Of a stretch of 64,000 nt of DNA, positions 8,923 to 18,772 are shown piece after piece (within the stretch, counting starts at the first letter, position 1; every line of letters begins with the position of its first letter). The stretch lies in the NCBI GenBank assembly GCA_020073145.1, contig JAIQFS010000006.1:124001-188000 (forward strand). The letters are read 5' to 3'. The notes beneath the pieces were generated by a model. It saw only the letters and a program-made list of their open reading frames with translations, had not been told where the DNA came from and ran no database searches. The stretch is from Terriglobia bacterium (GTDB lineage Bacteria; Acidobacteriota; Terriglobia; Bryobacterales; Bryobacteraceae). The translations under genes were made by a program, and so were the position numbers.

Positions 8923-10403
8923 TAGCCGGGCCGCACGCGTTCGACGATGTGCGCCACGGGCCGTTCCAGCACCCGGAAATACGGCTGCGGATACAGGCCA
9001 ATCCACAGCGCCCATGCGATCAAAGGCGCGAACAACGCCATCTCGCGCCTGGAGAGATCGAGCAGCCGCAGGTTCTTCTCTTGAGTCTCCCCCAGCATCG
9101 TCCGCTGGAAGAGCCAGAGCAGGTACGCGCCGCCCAGCGCAATCCCCACCACCGCCCATACCGCCCAGTTCAACGACATCTGGTAGGCGCCGCCCAGAAT
9201 CGTGATCTCTCCGATGAAGCCGTTGAGCGGCGGCATCCCCATGGAACTCAGCGCCGCAAACAGAAAGATCATGGTGAAGACCGGCATGACCCGCAGCAGG
9301 CCGCCGTACTCGGCAATCTCGCGCGTGTGCCGGCGTTCATACACCACGCCCACGATCAGGAAGAGCATGCCGGTCGAGATGCCGTGATTGATCTGCTGGA
9401 TGATCGACCCCGAAAGGCCCGCTGGGTTGAGCGCAAAGATGCCGAGCGTGCAAAAGCCCAGGTGGCTGACCGAGGAATAGGCGACGAGCTTCTTCCAATC
9501 CTTCTGCATGAGGCAGGCCAGCGCGCCGTAGACGATGGCGACGATCGACAGGATCGCCATCGCGTTGATGATGGTGGGATTCTTGGCTGACTCCGGCAGC
9601 AGAGGCAGGGAAAAGCGCAGGAAGCCGTAGGTCCCCATCTTCAGCAGCACGCTGGCCAAAATCACGGAGCCGGCGGTGGGCGCCTCGACGTGCGCGTCGG
9701 GCAGCCAGGTATGGAACGGCCACATCGGCACTTTCACCGCGAACCCCACGAAGAAGGCCCAGAAGACCCACCACTGGATGGCCGCGGACGGCTGCGCGCG
9801 CAGCAGGTCGGCGATGTCGAAGCTATAAACCTGGAACTGCCTGGAGTATTGGTAATACAGGGTGAGGATGCCGAGCAGCATCAGCACCGAACCGATCAGC
9901 GTATAGATGATGAACTTCATGGCGGCGTACACGCGCCGCGGGCCGCCCCAGATGGCGATGATGAAGTACATCGGCAGCAGCACGGTCTCCCAGAAAATGA
10001 AAAACAGCAGGAAATCGAGGGCCATGAATACGCCCAGCATGGCGGTCTGGAGGAGCAGGAACAGAGCGTAATATTCCTTCAACCGCTCCTGGATGGCGTT
10101 CCAGCTGGAGAGGATCGACAGGAACCCCAACAGTGTCGTGAGCATCACCAGCAGCAATCCCAGGCCATCGATGCCGATGTGATAGCTCGCGCCGAGCGTC
10201 GGAATCCACGGCGCTTGTTCCACGAACTGATAGTCCTTGGCCGAGTCGAAGAGGAAGACGAGGGGCAGGGAAACCAGAAATCCGGCCAGAGAAGCAAAGT
10301 TGGCCCACAAACGGATGGCGCGCTGATTGGAGGAAGGGAGAAACAGCAGCACCACCAGTCCTGCCAGCGGTGTGAACAGGACAATTGAGAGAATGTGGTC
10401 CAT
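8856..10403 (-). CDS. nuoM: NADH-quinone oxidoreductase subunit M (NuoM-like)
   Basis: 515 residues with about 14 membrane segments. Key proton-channel residues of complex I antiporter-like subunits are present: Glu139 in FIFWETVLLPMYF and Lys224 in FAVKVPMWPFHTWLPDAH, the latter being the proton_antipo_M signature. Start chosen at ATG 10403 (MDHILSI); an upstream in-frame start would add 10 residues. It stands alone: no nuoL, nuoN or other nuo gene lies on either side, and both neighbours face other directions. It could be part of a split complex I or of a related membrane antiporter/hydrogenase complex; NuoM is the best match. Confidence 0.9.
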   Translation of the reverse strand: MDHILSIVLFTPLAGLVVLLFLPSSNQRAIRLWANFASLAGFLVSLPLVFLFDSAKDYQFVEQAPWIPTLGASYHIGIDGLGLLLVMLTTLLGFLSILSSWNAIQERLKEYYALFLLLQTAMLGVFMALDFLLFFIFWETVLLPMYFIIAIWGGPRRVYAAMKFIIYTLIGSVLMLLGILTLYYQYSRQFQVYSFDIADLLRAQPSAAIQWWVFWAFFVGFAVKVPMWPFHTWLPDAHVEAPTAGSVILASVLLKMGTYGFLRFSLPLLPESAKNPTIINAMAILSIVAIVYGALACLMQKDWKKLVAYSSVSHLGFCTLGIFALNPAGLSGSIIQQINHGISTGMLFLIVGVVYERRHTREIAEYGGLLRVMPVFTMIFLFAALSSMGMPPLNGFIGEITILGGAYQMSLNWAVWAVVGIALGGAYLLWLFQRTMLGETQEKNLRLLDLSRREMALFAPLIAWALWIGLYPQPYFRVLERPVAHIVERVRPGYYAEHHLSNPLEVPGTRAAALR

Positions 10404-10507
10404 AACCCTGCTGTCGAAGCCACATAGTAGCACCAGTGCGGGGAAGAGGTGCGCGGCGACGGCTCACCGCAAATCGTAGACTCCCCGGAAACTTCAAAAG
10501 AAATCGA

Positions 10508-10513
10508 TATAAT
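10508..10513 (+). promoter_or_regulatory. -10 box TATAAT upstream of membrane protein
   Basis: A perfect TATAAT hexamer in the 148-bp gap between the divergent nuoM-like gene and the membrane protein starting at 10552. No -35 match at 16-18 bp upstream. Would give a leader of about 30 nt. Confidence 0.4.
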
Positions 10514-10551
10514 AATGAAACCGTCTCAGAGTAGGTCCCGGCCCAGCCGAA

Positions 10552-12417
10552 ATGCCTTCACTCGAAACATCCAACGCACGCCTCTCCACTGGCGTCATTT
10601 GGCGCGCCATCGCCCTGATCGCTGCCTTCTTGCTTCTCTCCGTCGACTACCTGTTCGTGTACTTCTCCAGCAATGATTTGTTGAATCTGCAACAGTCCCT
10701 CGGGCAGGGCTGGCGGCTGGCGCGCGGGTTGGTTTTCTTTTGGTCCAGCGAATTCTATCGTCCCGTGGGGGGGCTGCTGTACCTGGGACTGTATTCTCTG
10801 TTTGGCCTTCATTCCACTCCGTTCCAGCTGGTGATGCTGCTGGTCCTGACGGTCAATCTCGTGATCGCCTGGCGCGTCGGCACTCTTCTGCTGAAGGATT
10901 CGCGCTTGGCCGCTCTGGCGGTCCTGCTGGTCTTGTACCATGCTTCGCTACCCGGCGACCTCTGGTACAACTTCGGTAACTTCGCAACCATCTACGATGT
11001 CGTCTGCTTTACCTTCATGTACTCGGCGTTTTGCGTGTGGCTGCAGATTCGCAGCGCCAATCGGTTTCCCGGCGTGACGGCCATCTTCGTAATCGCGGCC
11101 CTGCAGATTCTGGCCCTCGGCGCCAAGGAAATGGTGGTGGCGCTTCCCGTGCTGATGCTTTTGCGGGAGCTTTTTTGGGGCGGCTTGGTGAGGCGGACCA
11201 GGCCGTGGATCGAATGGCGCGCCCTTCCTGCCATCGGCGTCCTGGCCTGGATCGCGGCCGTATTCCTTGCCGGCAAAAGCCAGGGAGCCTACTCCATCTT
11301 GAATAACCCGGCGTATCAGACCACCTACACACTCTCCGCCTACCTGCACAACATGTCGCGCTACCTCAGTCAACTGTGTTACTCCGGCGATTTTGCCCGG
11401 CCTGGACTAACAGCATGGTTCCTGGGTGGCGGCCTGGCGCTGGCCGCCGTTCTCCGCGCGCGTGTCATGGCCTTCGGGTGGCTCTGGTTCCTCGTCAGCG
11501 CCCTGCCGGTGGCATTCATACCGGCCAGAGCCGGGTCTGTCCTCTACATTCCGGCCCTGGGCCTCGCCGTTGGGCTCGCGGACTACTTGGGCCGCTTGTA
11601 CCAGGTGGCGGAGCGCCTCTTCCCGTCACCGCGCTGGCGCCATCTGGACCCGGCTGGCGCTCCGGTATTTGCCCTGGCCCTGGCCTCCCTGATGCCGGTT
11701 CACTGGCATCAGAAACAGCTCGGCGACGCCGCTGGAAAGCACGCCGCTCTGCAAAACCGGGACTTCGCGGCTGACTTGGCGCGGGCCGGCCCGTCCCGCC
11801 GGGGTGCCTCTCTCCTCTATCTGCGCGATCCGTTTGAGGCCGACGGATTCGACCCCGTGTTCCTGTCGTCGCTGCTCCTCGATGATCGCCAACTCAAGGT
11901 GGGCCGGGTGAAGACGAATCAAGTGCTGCTCTCTCCCGCGCTGATGGCCCAGTTCGATGACGTCTACGATTTTGATCGCGGCCATCTGCAACGCATCCCG
12001 AAAGCGGACATCCCCGAACGGACGGAACGCTTGCGCGCAGAATCCGGCTATGCCGATCCCGGTTCCGGCATCTATGTCACGCTCGATCCGCGGTGGTGGG
12101 CCGGGAAGGACTTTGTCCTGACGGTGCACTGCCCGGCCAAGGAGGCGCAATGCCGGCTCGCGTTGGAGTTGCTCGTGCCCAGTCCTCCTGTGTCGCCCTC
12201 GGAAGTCCGCACGGTTTCGCTGGACCTTCCCAGCGGCCACGGGCCCGATCTCCGGCTCGCGCCCAGTTTCAATCCGCAGCCCTTCGAGTTCCCCATGCCG
12301 GCCAGCGGTGGCGTCATCCCTCTGCGATTTCATGTGGACCCGGCGATTCCTCAGTCGCTCCTGAACGGGGACGAGCGGCCGCTGGCCGTCATCGTCTCCG
12401 GTGTGGATGTCCGGTAG
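10552..12417 (+). CDS. polytopic membrane protein, GT-C glycosyltransferase-like
   Basis: 621 residues. About ten hydrophobic segments fill residues 15-390, followed by a soluble C-terminal domain of ~220 residues. The N-terminal arrangement (first TM, loop with an acidic residue in SSNDLLNL, then FYRPVGGLLY) resembles lipid-linked-sugar GT-C transferases, where the loop Asp is catalytic. No family can be named with certainty. The soluble part, with WWAGKDFVLTVHCP and LRFHVDPAIP, looks beta-rich. It ends 6 bp from the convergent membrane protein, which has a similar GT-C-like topology; both may act in cell-surface glycan assembly (inference). Confidence 0.75.
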   Translation: MPSLETSNARLSTGVIWRAIALIAAFLLLSVDYLFVYFSSNDLLNLQQSLGQGWRLARGLVFFWSSEFYRPVGGLLYLGLYSLFGLHSTPFQLVMLLVLTVNLVIAWRVGTLLLKDSRLAALAVLLVLYHASLPGDLWYNFGNFATIYDVVCFTFMYSAFCVWLQIRSANRFPGVTAIFVIAALQILALGAKEMVVALPVLMLLRELFWGGLVRRTRPWIEWRALPAIGVLAWIAAVFLAGKSQGAYSILNNPAYQTTYTLSAYLHNMSRYLSQLCYSGDFARPGLTAWFLGGGLALAAVLRARVMAFGWLWFLVSALPVAFIPARAGSVLYIPALGLAVGLADYLGRLYQVAERLFPSPRWRHLDPAGAPVFALALASLMPVHWHQKQLGDAAGKHAALQNRDFAADLARAGPSRRGASLLYLRDPFEADGFDPVFLSSLLLDDRQLKVGRVKTNQVLLSPALMAQFDDVYDFDRGHLQRIPKADIPERTERLRAESGYADPGSGIYVTLDPRWWAGKDFVLTVHCPAKEAQCRLALELLVPSPPVSPSEVRTVSLDLPSGHGPDLRLAPSFNPQPFEFPMPASGGVIPLRFHVDPAIPQSLLNGDERPLAVIVSGVDVR

Positions 12418-12423
12418 GGACCT

Positions 12424-13869
12424 CTAGGTCGGGTTCGCGCCGGTGCCAGGCATGGAGCGGACAACTCCACCGGCGGGAGCACCCGCGCGGCGCCGGGCAA
12501 CCACTTTGCCAATCAGCAACGCCAGCATCAGGATGGATATGTCGGTCGCCACATTGAACAGCACCAGATGACGGAACGTTTCCGCGGCATCCGCCAGCAC
12601 CGCGATGCCATACTCCAGCACAGCTAGCATTTGCATCGTCAGTGCCAGCCCGGCGAAGGGCCGGTCCTCCGGAGATCGCAGCAGTAGCCACACGGAACTC
12701 CCCAATACCGCCAGTACCACCAGAATGAGGTGCCACGGCGCCCGCTCGAGCAGCCACGCGCGCAAGTCGCTCCAGGATCCGAAACCCGAGGCCCGGGCGT
12801 CTGGCTTGAATCCGTCTTCGACCGACTGGTTCGCGAACGGCCGCATCAACGGCGCCTGCCCGGAAAGATTCACGTACAGTGCGCGGCTGGGAACGGAAGG
12901 GTGGCGGAGGTAGTAGCGTAGCACCGTGGCGTAATTGCAGCGCACATGAAATTGCCGGGCCCATTCCGGGTTGTTCAGCGGCACATTGGGAACGAACGCC
13001 CACATTCCGAGATACGCCAGTTCCTCTTTGCCCAGGCCGAGCTCGCGTAGCGCGGCGAGCCGGTTGGGAGCTTCCGGCGCCAGCCGTAAGAACACCAGAT
13101 TGAAGACGCCTTCGTTCTTGTAGTCGTCCGTTGTGCGATTCACCAGCACCGCCGCCACCAGAACCAGCAGCGCCGACCCCGCCACCCACGCGGTGCGAAC
13201 CGCGCGGTCCTGGCTCCAGAATGCGAAGCATAGAAAAAGCGGGATGAAGAGCAGGGCCGGAAGCGCATGCTGCGACTTGGACGCTGCAAACAGCACGGCC
13301 GCGCCCGCCAGCAGCAGCGCCATCGTGCGGCTGTTGCGCCGCCGCACTACTTGCAGGCCCGCTCCCGCGCAAAGAACCAGCGAGACGAGGGCCACCGCGT
13401 CGGTGTACATCGAGTTCAGATACTGCACATAGGCCACATCGGTCCAGACCGCGACTGTCCACAGTCCGCCCCAGAGCCTCCAGCGGCTGTCGAGAGCGTA
13501 GATCCACAGCCCGATGCCCAACAGCAGAATGGCCCCGTGCACGCTCCCCAGCCAGCGGATATCGAACCGGGGGCCGGCGTGCAGGATTCTCTGCAAGCCG
13601 CGTGCCACCTTCAGCAGCAGGTACTCGGATGACCAGAAACCCCCGTAATAGCGATAGCGATCGGCCCGGACGTAGGTATACACGAAATCATTGAACTGAT
13701 GCGACTCCCAAGTCCCCGTCTCCGGCCCCAGCGCCAGCGGCCCCGCCATCTTCGGAAAATCGCCGTTGTTGGCAATCCCAACGGCCGGCCGCACCAGGAC
13801 CTCCGCGATCAGTAGGCCGGCGCAGAGCAAGAGCAGCAGGGGCCCAGCAATGCGATGGATCCCTTTCAC
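12424..13869 (-). CDS. polytopic membrane protein of unknown function
   Basis: 481 residues, GTG start. About eleven membrane segments: one at residues 8-28, then a periplasmic-looking loop with NNGDFPKMAGPL and DRYRYYGGFWSSEY, then clustered helices to residue ~465. The acidic first loop and topology are reminiscent of GT-C-like proteins, but no family is recognised. It is convergent with the 10552 gene (6-bp gap). On the minus strand TATACT lies about 80 nt upstream of its start (13952-13957), a possible -10 box. Confidence 0.7.
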   Translation of the reverse strand: MKGIHRIAGPLLLLLCAGLLIAEVLVRPAVGIANNGDFPKMAGPLALGPETGTWESHQFNDFVYTYVRADRYRYYGGFWSSEYLLLKVARGLQRILHAGPRFDIRWLGSVHGAILLLGIGLWIYALDSRWRLWGGLWTVAVWTDVAYVQYLNSMYTDAVALVSLVLCAGAGLQVVRRRNSRTMALLLAGAAVLFAASKSQHALPALLFIPLFLCFAFWSQDRAVRTAWVAGSALLVLVAAVLVNRTTDDYKNEGVFNLVFLRLAPEAPNRLAALRELGLGKEELAYLGMWAFVPNVPLNNPEWARQFHVRCNYATVLRYYLRHPSVPSRALYVNLSGQAPLMRPFANQSVEDGFKPDARASGFGSWSDLRAWLLERAPWHLILVVLAVLGSSVWLLLRSPEDRPFAGLALTMQMLAVLEYGIAVLADAAETFRHLVLFNVATDISILMLALLIGKVVARRRAGAPAGGVVRSMPGTGANPT

Positions 13870-14341
13870 CGGTCCAGGCTCTCCAGGGAACCGGGACTCT
13901 CACGCACGGACACCTCCCCATTTTCCCGATTTCGGTGCTTCACTGGATGCCAGTATACAACGCACGATTCCCTTCGTACCGCGTTTGGGGCACTCGCCCG
14001 CGCAAGCGGGGAACGCGCTCGACATCCCGGATGACGAACCGCCCAATGGCGAAGAACCGGCGAACTGCATTTCGCCGGCCCGCCGCTCCCGGTCTCCCCG
14101 GCACCCGGCTGGTACTGAAGGGGATCGCGCAAGTCTCCTGTCCCCTTCGGATCGGGGCCGGAGCCTTCCGGAACACTGCCTTGCCACCGGTACCGTTCCG
14201 GTACTTCTTGGCCTTCTCCCCGATGTGGTACCGTGGCAGGCTCTAGGTGACGGGTCAAGGGTGATCGCGGATGAACCCGGCCGCGCGGGTGAGAAGCCGC
14301 CGTTTCGGGGCTTTCGTGGGCCGCCACGTAGCGGGAGGATC
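13870..14341. other. 472-bp divergent intergenic region
   Basis: Lies between two divergent genes. All frames are largely open because of high GC, but none gives a recognisable protein or a good start. It holds a TATACT on the minus strand (13952-13957) and a GTACCG/CGGTAC inverted repeat near 14200. The in-frame leftward extension of the glycosidase gene through this region has low-complexity Arg/Pro/Ser composition and is judged non-coding. Confidence 0.5.
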
Positions 14342-16582
14342 ATGAACCAGCAACTCAGTGCCGGTCGGTTTGGTTCGGCATTGATTCCGGAGCATCTCGC
14401 AGTTACTCTACGGCTTACACCGGACATGGTCGTGAAAGGTGTGCGCAAGGTGTTTCAGCGCGGTGCGCGGAAACCGATGGCACGCTGGTTCGCAGTTCTT
14501 CCACTGCTCGCTCCGCAGCTGTTCGCAACCACTATCGTCGGTGCCGATGGGTTGGCCGTGGCTGTCGGGTCCGATGGAGAGTACACAGTGGCCGTGCCCG
14601 CCTTGGGCTGGAGCTTCCAAGGTAGTGTGGGCGCGCCGATTTCCAATATCGCAGTGGGATCCGGCGTTGACGGAATCGGCGCCTACAGCCAGATCTCTTT
14701 CGATTTTCGGTCCGATGCCGCGCGCCACGCGGCGATTCGTGCTTACGGCAGCCGTCATGCCGTGCTATTCACGGTGACCAACTCCACTCAGGCGCCCAAT
14801 ACATTTTCCTTTCCGAACTTGACACAGATTCCGCAAAATTTGCACCATCTCACATATTCGGGGGTTTTCGCGCCGCCGGTCTTTGGCGGCTCCGCGCCGG
14901 AGAGCCCCTGGATCTTCTTCGATTCCGCGCGCCATACTTTCATCCTCTCGTCCGCGCAGAATTTCATGGTGGCCTCTACCGCCTGGGGACCCAATGGGGA
15001 ATTGGCCAGCGGCATCGCGCGCCAAATCCAGATGCTGCCCCAAGGCTTCCAGCACCAGACCCTGCTGGTGCTCGAAAGCGGCATCAACCGCGCTTTCGAC
15101 GCATGGGGGCAGGCCCTCACCGACCTGCAGGGAAAAATCCGGCCGCCCAACGATGCGGATCTGATGCTCAATCAGGTGGGCTATTGGACGGATAATGGCG
15201 CCGCCTATTACTATCGCAGCGAGCCCGGTCTCTCCGTCGAGCAGACCTTGTCGTCCGTCAAAGCCGATTTCGACAGCCGCGGCATTGCGCTCGGATACAT
15301 GCAGCTGGACAGCTGGTTCTATCCCAAAGGACCGGGGGCGGTTTGGAACAACGGAGACGGCGGCATCTTTGAATACGCGGCCGATTCAACTCTGTTTCCG
15401 CAAGGCCTGCCCGCGTTCCAGAGGGAACTGAACGTTCCGTTGATCACGCACGCCCGATGGATCGATACCAGCAGTCCCTATCGCCGCCTTTATAAGATGT
15501 CGGGCGATGTCGTACTCGATCCACTCTATTGGAGTTCCATCGCCGGATATCTCGCCGCATCGGGAGTAGTCACTTACGAACAGGATTGGCTCGCGGGCAA
15601 CGCGGCCACGGCCTTCAATCTGGCCGATCCGGGCGCTTTCCTGGACAACATGGCGGCCGCGATGGCGCAACGGAATATCACCGTGCAATACTGCATGGCC
15701 TCTCCCCGGCACCTCCTCCAAAGTTCCAGATACAGTAACCTGACCACGGCGCGTACCAGCTACGACGGGTTTTCACGGCCCCAGTGGACTCACTTTCTGT
15801 ACACCTCGCGTCTGGCGAGTGCACTGGGAGTCTGGCCCTTTTCCGATGTCTTCATGAGTAGCCAGCTCGACAATCTGCTGGTCGCAACCCTGTCGGCGGG
15901 GCCTGTCGGCATCGGGGACCCGGTCGGCGCCCTGAACGCCAGGAACCTGCTTCACGCCGTGCGCCCGGACGGCGTCATCGTCAAGCCCGATGTGCCTCTC
16001 GCCCCCATCGACCGTAGTTTCCTGGACGCCGCCGGCAAGGTGGACGCTCCCCAGATCAACTCCACGTTCAGCGATTTCGGCGCTCTTCGAACCTTCTACA
16101 TCCTGGCTTATCTGAAGGGAACGAACAACCAGGCGACCTTCAGCCCGGCTGACGTGGGCATCGATCGTCCGGTGTTTCTGTTCGACTACTTCTCAGGGAC
16201 GGGGCGAGTTGTCGAGCCGTCCGATCTGGTCTCCGCGCCCGTGCTCAACAACGCCCTCTATTTTATTGCCGCTCCCATTGGCCCGTCCGGCATCGCCGTG
16301 CTGGGCGACACCGGACATTTTGTTTCCATGGGGAAAAAGCGGATTACCCAGTTTGCGGATGATGGCACGGTTCAACTCACGGTGGCTTTTGCAGAAGGGG
16401 AACAGTCGCGCACCATTCGCGGCTACTCTCCCACCAGGCCCGCTGTGCGGGCCAGTTCAGGCGCGGCCGGCCACCTCTTCTATAATTCGGTCAGCCATCT
16501 ATTTCAGGTAGCCGTCACGCCCGGAGAGGGACGAACAGCGTCCATCGATATTGGGCGCCGGAGCCGACCCGCCGGTCGGTAG
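14342..16582 (+). CDS. secreted GH36-like glycoside hydrolase (alpha-galactosidase-like)
   Basis: 746 residues from ATG 14342, which has a strong GGGAGG Shine-Dalgarno 4 nt upstream. A typical signal peptide (MARWFAVLPLLAPQLFA) begins only at a second ATG, 14477, so the shorter start is equally possible. The N-terminal ~250 residues are beta-rich; the middle resembles the GH36/GH31-clan TIM barrel: GYMQLDSWFY at the strand carrying the first acidic residue and VTYEQDWLAG at a later strand, then a C-terminal beta domain. This would be an exported or periplasmic sugar hydrolase. Exact family and substrate are not certain. Its last 84 bp overlap the convergent propeller gene. Confidence 0.72.
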   Translation: MNQQLSAGRFGSALIPEHLAVTLRLTPDMVVKGVRKVFQRGARKPMARWFAVLPLLAPQLFATTIVGADGLAVAVGSDGEYTVAVPALGWSFQGSVGAPISNIAVGSGVDGIGAYSQISFDFRSDAARHAAIRAYGSRHAVLFTVTNSTQAPNTFSFPNLTQIPQNLHHLTYSGVFAPPVFGGSAPESPWIFFDSARHTFILSSAQNFMVASTAWGPNGELASGIARQIQMLPQGFQHQTLLVLESGINRAFDAWGQALTDLQGKIRPPNDADLMLNQVGYWTDNGAAYYYRSEPGLSVEQTLSSVKADFDSRGIALGYMQLDSWFYPKGPGAVWNNGDGGIFEYAADSTLFPQGLPAFQRELNVPLITHARWIDTSSPYRRLYKMSGDVVLDPLYWSSIAGYLAASGVVTYEQDWLAGNAATAFNLADPGAFLDNMAAAMAQRNITVQYCMASPRHLLQSSRYSNLTTARTSYDGFSRPQWTHFLYTSRLASALGVWPFSDVFMSSQLDNLLVATLSAGPVGIGDPVGALNARNLLHAVRPDGVIVKPDVPLAPIDRSFLDAAGKVDAPQINSTFSDFGALRTFYILAYLKGTNNQATFSPADVGIDRPVFLFDYFSGTGRVVEPSDLVSAPVLNNALYFIAAPIGPSGIAVLGDTGHFVSMGKKRITQFADDGTVQLTVAFAEGEQSRTIRGYSPTRPAVRASSGAAGHLFYNSVSHLFQVAVTPGEGRTASIDIGRRSRPAGR

Positions 16583-18166
16583 CCCTCTCTGGTTGCACGC
16601 ACCGCTGGCTCTCTGAGCGCTTTGCGCGGCTACCGTCAATCCATAGACCGCCACCGTATTCGAGAACGTAGGAGTATAAACCCTGCCGTTCGCCACGGTC
16701 GGACTCACGAATTTTGGAAGTGCGCCGAGCGCGTCTCGATCCGGGCTCATATCGCTATTCCATAACTCCACCGCCAGATTGGAAGCGTTGAAGGCGTGCA
16801 GCGTTCCGGAATTGGAAGCGCTGGCGCCGTCGCTCGTCACTTCCCACAGAATCCCCGTTTGGTCGTTCGCCCCGTCGGCGGAGATCGTCATCCCGATGCG
16901 CGCGCTCTGGGTTGGCGTAGATCCCGTGGAAACCGGGGACGGCGAAAGGCTGCTTCCGTCGATCTCATAACTCGCGACGGGCGAAGCGTGCGGCTGCACA
17001 AAGACATATGCACCCCCGGGCCGGCTCCAAACAGCGAAGTTGAACATGTATCCCGCCCCCACGGGGTAGGCTCCATCACTGCTCAAATGTCCCATGGCGT
17101 CTCCGTTGAGCACATAGAGCTCTCCGGCTTTGTCCGCGCCGATCAGAGTGTGGGTGCCCTCGATCAGCGCCGGCCCTCCCGACAAATCGACGTCGTTGTC
17201 GGACAGAAATTGCCAGCTTGTTGGAGTGTGCCAATCGATGGGATTGCCCAGCGTTCCGGGCAGCTTGAGGAAGCTCTCGCCAAAGTCCTGTGTCCCGTCA
17301 TAGTCGCCGTTCCCGGTCACCGCGTAAATGTTTCCCACCTCATCGGCGGCCAGCCCGCGGCCGGATTGCCAGATCGCGCCGCCTTCGCCGGTTGGCGTCG
17401 TCATGAACACTCCCGTCTGCTTCGTCACATCGGAGGCGTCATAACTGATGATCCAGCCGTGCCACGGGCTTTGGTCGGCATGGGACCCAAAGGCGATGTA
17501 CACCGAGCCATTCGCCAAGAGCAGCCCGGGACGTTGGATATGATGCGTCGCGTCCAGAGAAATCGTCTGGACCGGCTGCGCGCCCGCGCCCGTGCCGGCG
17601 ACCGTGGCGGTAATCGTTGTCGGGCCGTTCAGCTTTTCCGCTCCGCTTCTGAGATCGAGCGCGTGCAGAGAGAACGACGGCCCATCGTCCTGCAGCGTCT
17701 CCGACACGACGTACAACACCCCCCGCTCGAGATCGATCGTGCCCGTGCTCAGAATGCCGATCTCCGGATCGATATCGACCGACGAAGGAACCGACGGGCC
17801 CAGGTTCACTTGCCACAGCGGGCGTTGGACCGAGACCGCATCGGCATCAAAAGCATAGACGCTGTTGTGCATCGTGCACACAATGAGGACGTCGCGAGTC
17901 CCGCGTCCCGGAATGGACAAGGCCGATACATAAAGCACCTGGGCGTACACCTGGCCATCTACCGGAAACGACCCGATCTTTCCAAAACTATCGGGAGTGA
18001 CCGTAGCTGGGCTCAGTTGCGTCTCCTGCAGGTTTGAGTTGGTGCGGCCGTTCGAACCGTTGGCCGTAAGAATGTTGACTTGAGCCGGACACAGCCCGCA
18101 GCAGAGCGCAAGGAGCCCGAGCGATCGTGCAGCGGTCCTTCGGTGGCCAACAAACGGACGGGTCAT
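16499..18166 (-). CDS. secreted PQQ-like beta-propeller protein
   Basis: 555 residues. Signal peptide at the N-terminus (Arg-rich start, LGLLALCCGLCPAQ). The body shows repeated blade strands such as NSVYAFDAD, LHALDLRSG, TLIGADKAGELYVLNGD and GTLHAFNASNLAVELW, the WD/PQQ-type beta-propeller pattern also seen in outer-membrane BamB-like and pyrroloquinoline quinone proteins. No cofactor-binding or catalytic motif is clear, so it is more likely a binding or scaffold protein. Convergent with the glycosidase, sharing 84 bp of 3' end. Confidence 0.75.
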   Translation of the reverse strand: MTRPFVGHRRTAARSLGLLALCCGLCPAQVNILTANGSNGRTNSNLQETQLSPATVTPDSFGKIGSFPVDGQVYAQVLYVSALSIPGRGTRDVLIVCTMHNSVYAFDADAVSVQRPLWQVNLGPSVPSSVDIDPEIGILSTGTIDLERGVLYVVSETLQDDGPSFSLHALDLRSGAEKLNGPTTITATVAGTGAGAQPVQTISLDATHHIQRPGLLLANGSVYIAFGSHADQSPWHGWIISYDASDVTKQTGVFMTTPTGEGGAIWQSGRGLAADEVGNIYAVTGNGDYDGTQDFGESFLKLPGTLGNPIDWHTPTSWQFLSDNDVDLSGGPALIEGTHTLIGADKAGELYVLNGDAMGHLSSDGAYPVGAGYMFNFAVWSRPGGAYVFVQPHASPVASYEIDGSSLSPSPVSTGSTPTQSARIGMTISADGANDQTGILWEVTSDGASASNSGTLHAFNASNLAVELWNSDMSPDRDALGALPKFVSPTVANGRVYTPTFSNTVAVYGLTVAAQSAQRASGACNQRGLPTGGSAPAPNIDGRCSSLSGRDGYLK

Positions 18167-18772
18167 ATAAGAAGAAGCGAGGGATTACGGTTTCATCCGC
18201 CTAGTAGAATTGCGCCCGGCTGCGTCATAAGTTGCACCGAATTCGCATCTCTCCCGAGTTCCACATTTGAAATTGGACATAGCATGTTCTTGCGATTCGA
18301 TACGGTTAACGCGGCGACGTCCTGGGCGCGCCCTGGAGTTGCCAGCGTGGGCAGATTCCGGGCCAGACGTGTGGACTCCGTGTTGGAGTGACGGATGGTA
18401 CGTGAATCGGGTTTCATCCTGACACCGGCTCGTACCAAGTCAAGATAAGAAACCCCGGCTCTTCCGTAAAGACTTCCGTTGGATATCGGATCATTTGATT
18501 GATATAGAAAGTTAACGTCTGTCGTGAGCTCCCTTTCTTGTCGGCCTCTCGAACTGAAAACCCGGCTCCGTGCGGCGTGACGTGCGCTCCAGGCGATCGT
18601 TTGGTACGGTGACGCACACTCCCAACCCGGGGTGAGCCATAATTCGCCGGCATGGAGGGCCTTCGCGAGACGATCGCATCCGGCCCTTCATTTCCATTCC
18701 GGAGACTCCCCTCTGAAAAGCCGTGGTCACGCTATACTAGCTTGTAGATTCAAAGGGTTCCGCACGGAAATT
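18167..18772. other. 606-bp intergenic region before the haem operon
   Basis: Lower GC than its surroundings. Short frames occur on both strands (for example 18193-18438 minus) but none has a Shine-Dalgarno, codon bias or recognisable motif. It must hold the promoters of the minus-strand propeller gene and the plus-strand haem operon. A TATACT hexamer at 18733-18738 is the only clear element. Confidence 0.5.
18733..18738 (+). promoter_or_regulatory. -10 box TATACT of the haem operon
   Basis: TATACT lies 34 bp before the first ATG of the operon at 18773, a normal spacing for a promoter with a ~28-nt leader. No good -35 partner is present, so activation by a regulator or a different sigma factor is possible. 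Confidence 0.4.

Noticed and set aside
13766-14341. In-frame leftward extension of the glycosidase gene
   Set aside because: Low-complexity Arg/Pro/Ser sequence, overlaps the start of a divergent gene, no Shine-Dalgarno; the frame is open because of high GC.
18193-18438. 81-residue minus-strand frame in the 606-bp gap
   Set aside because: No ribosome-binding site, no motif, no codon bias; likely chance.
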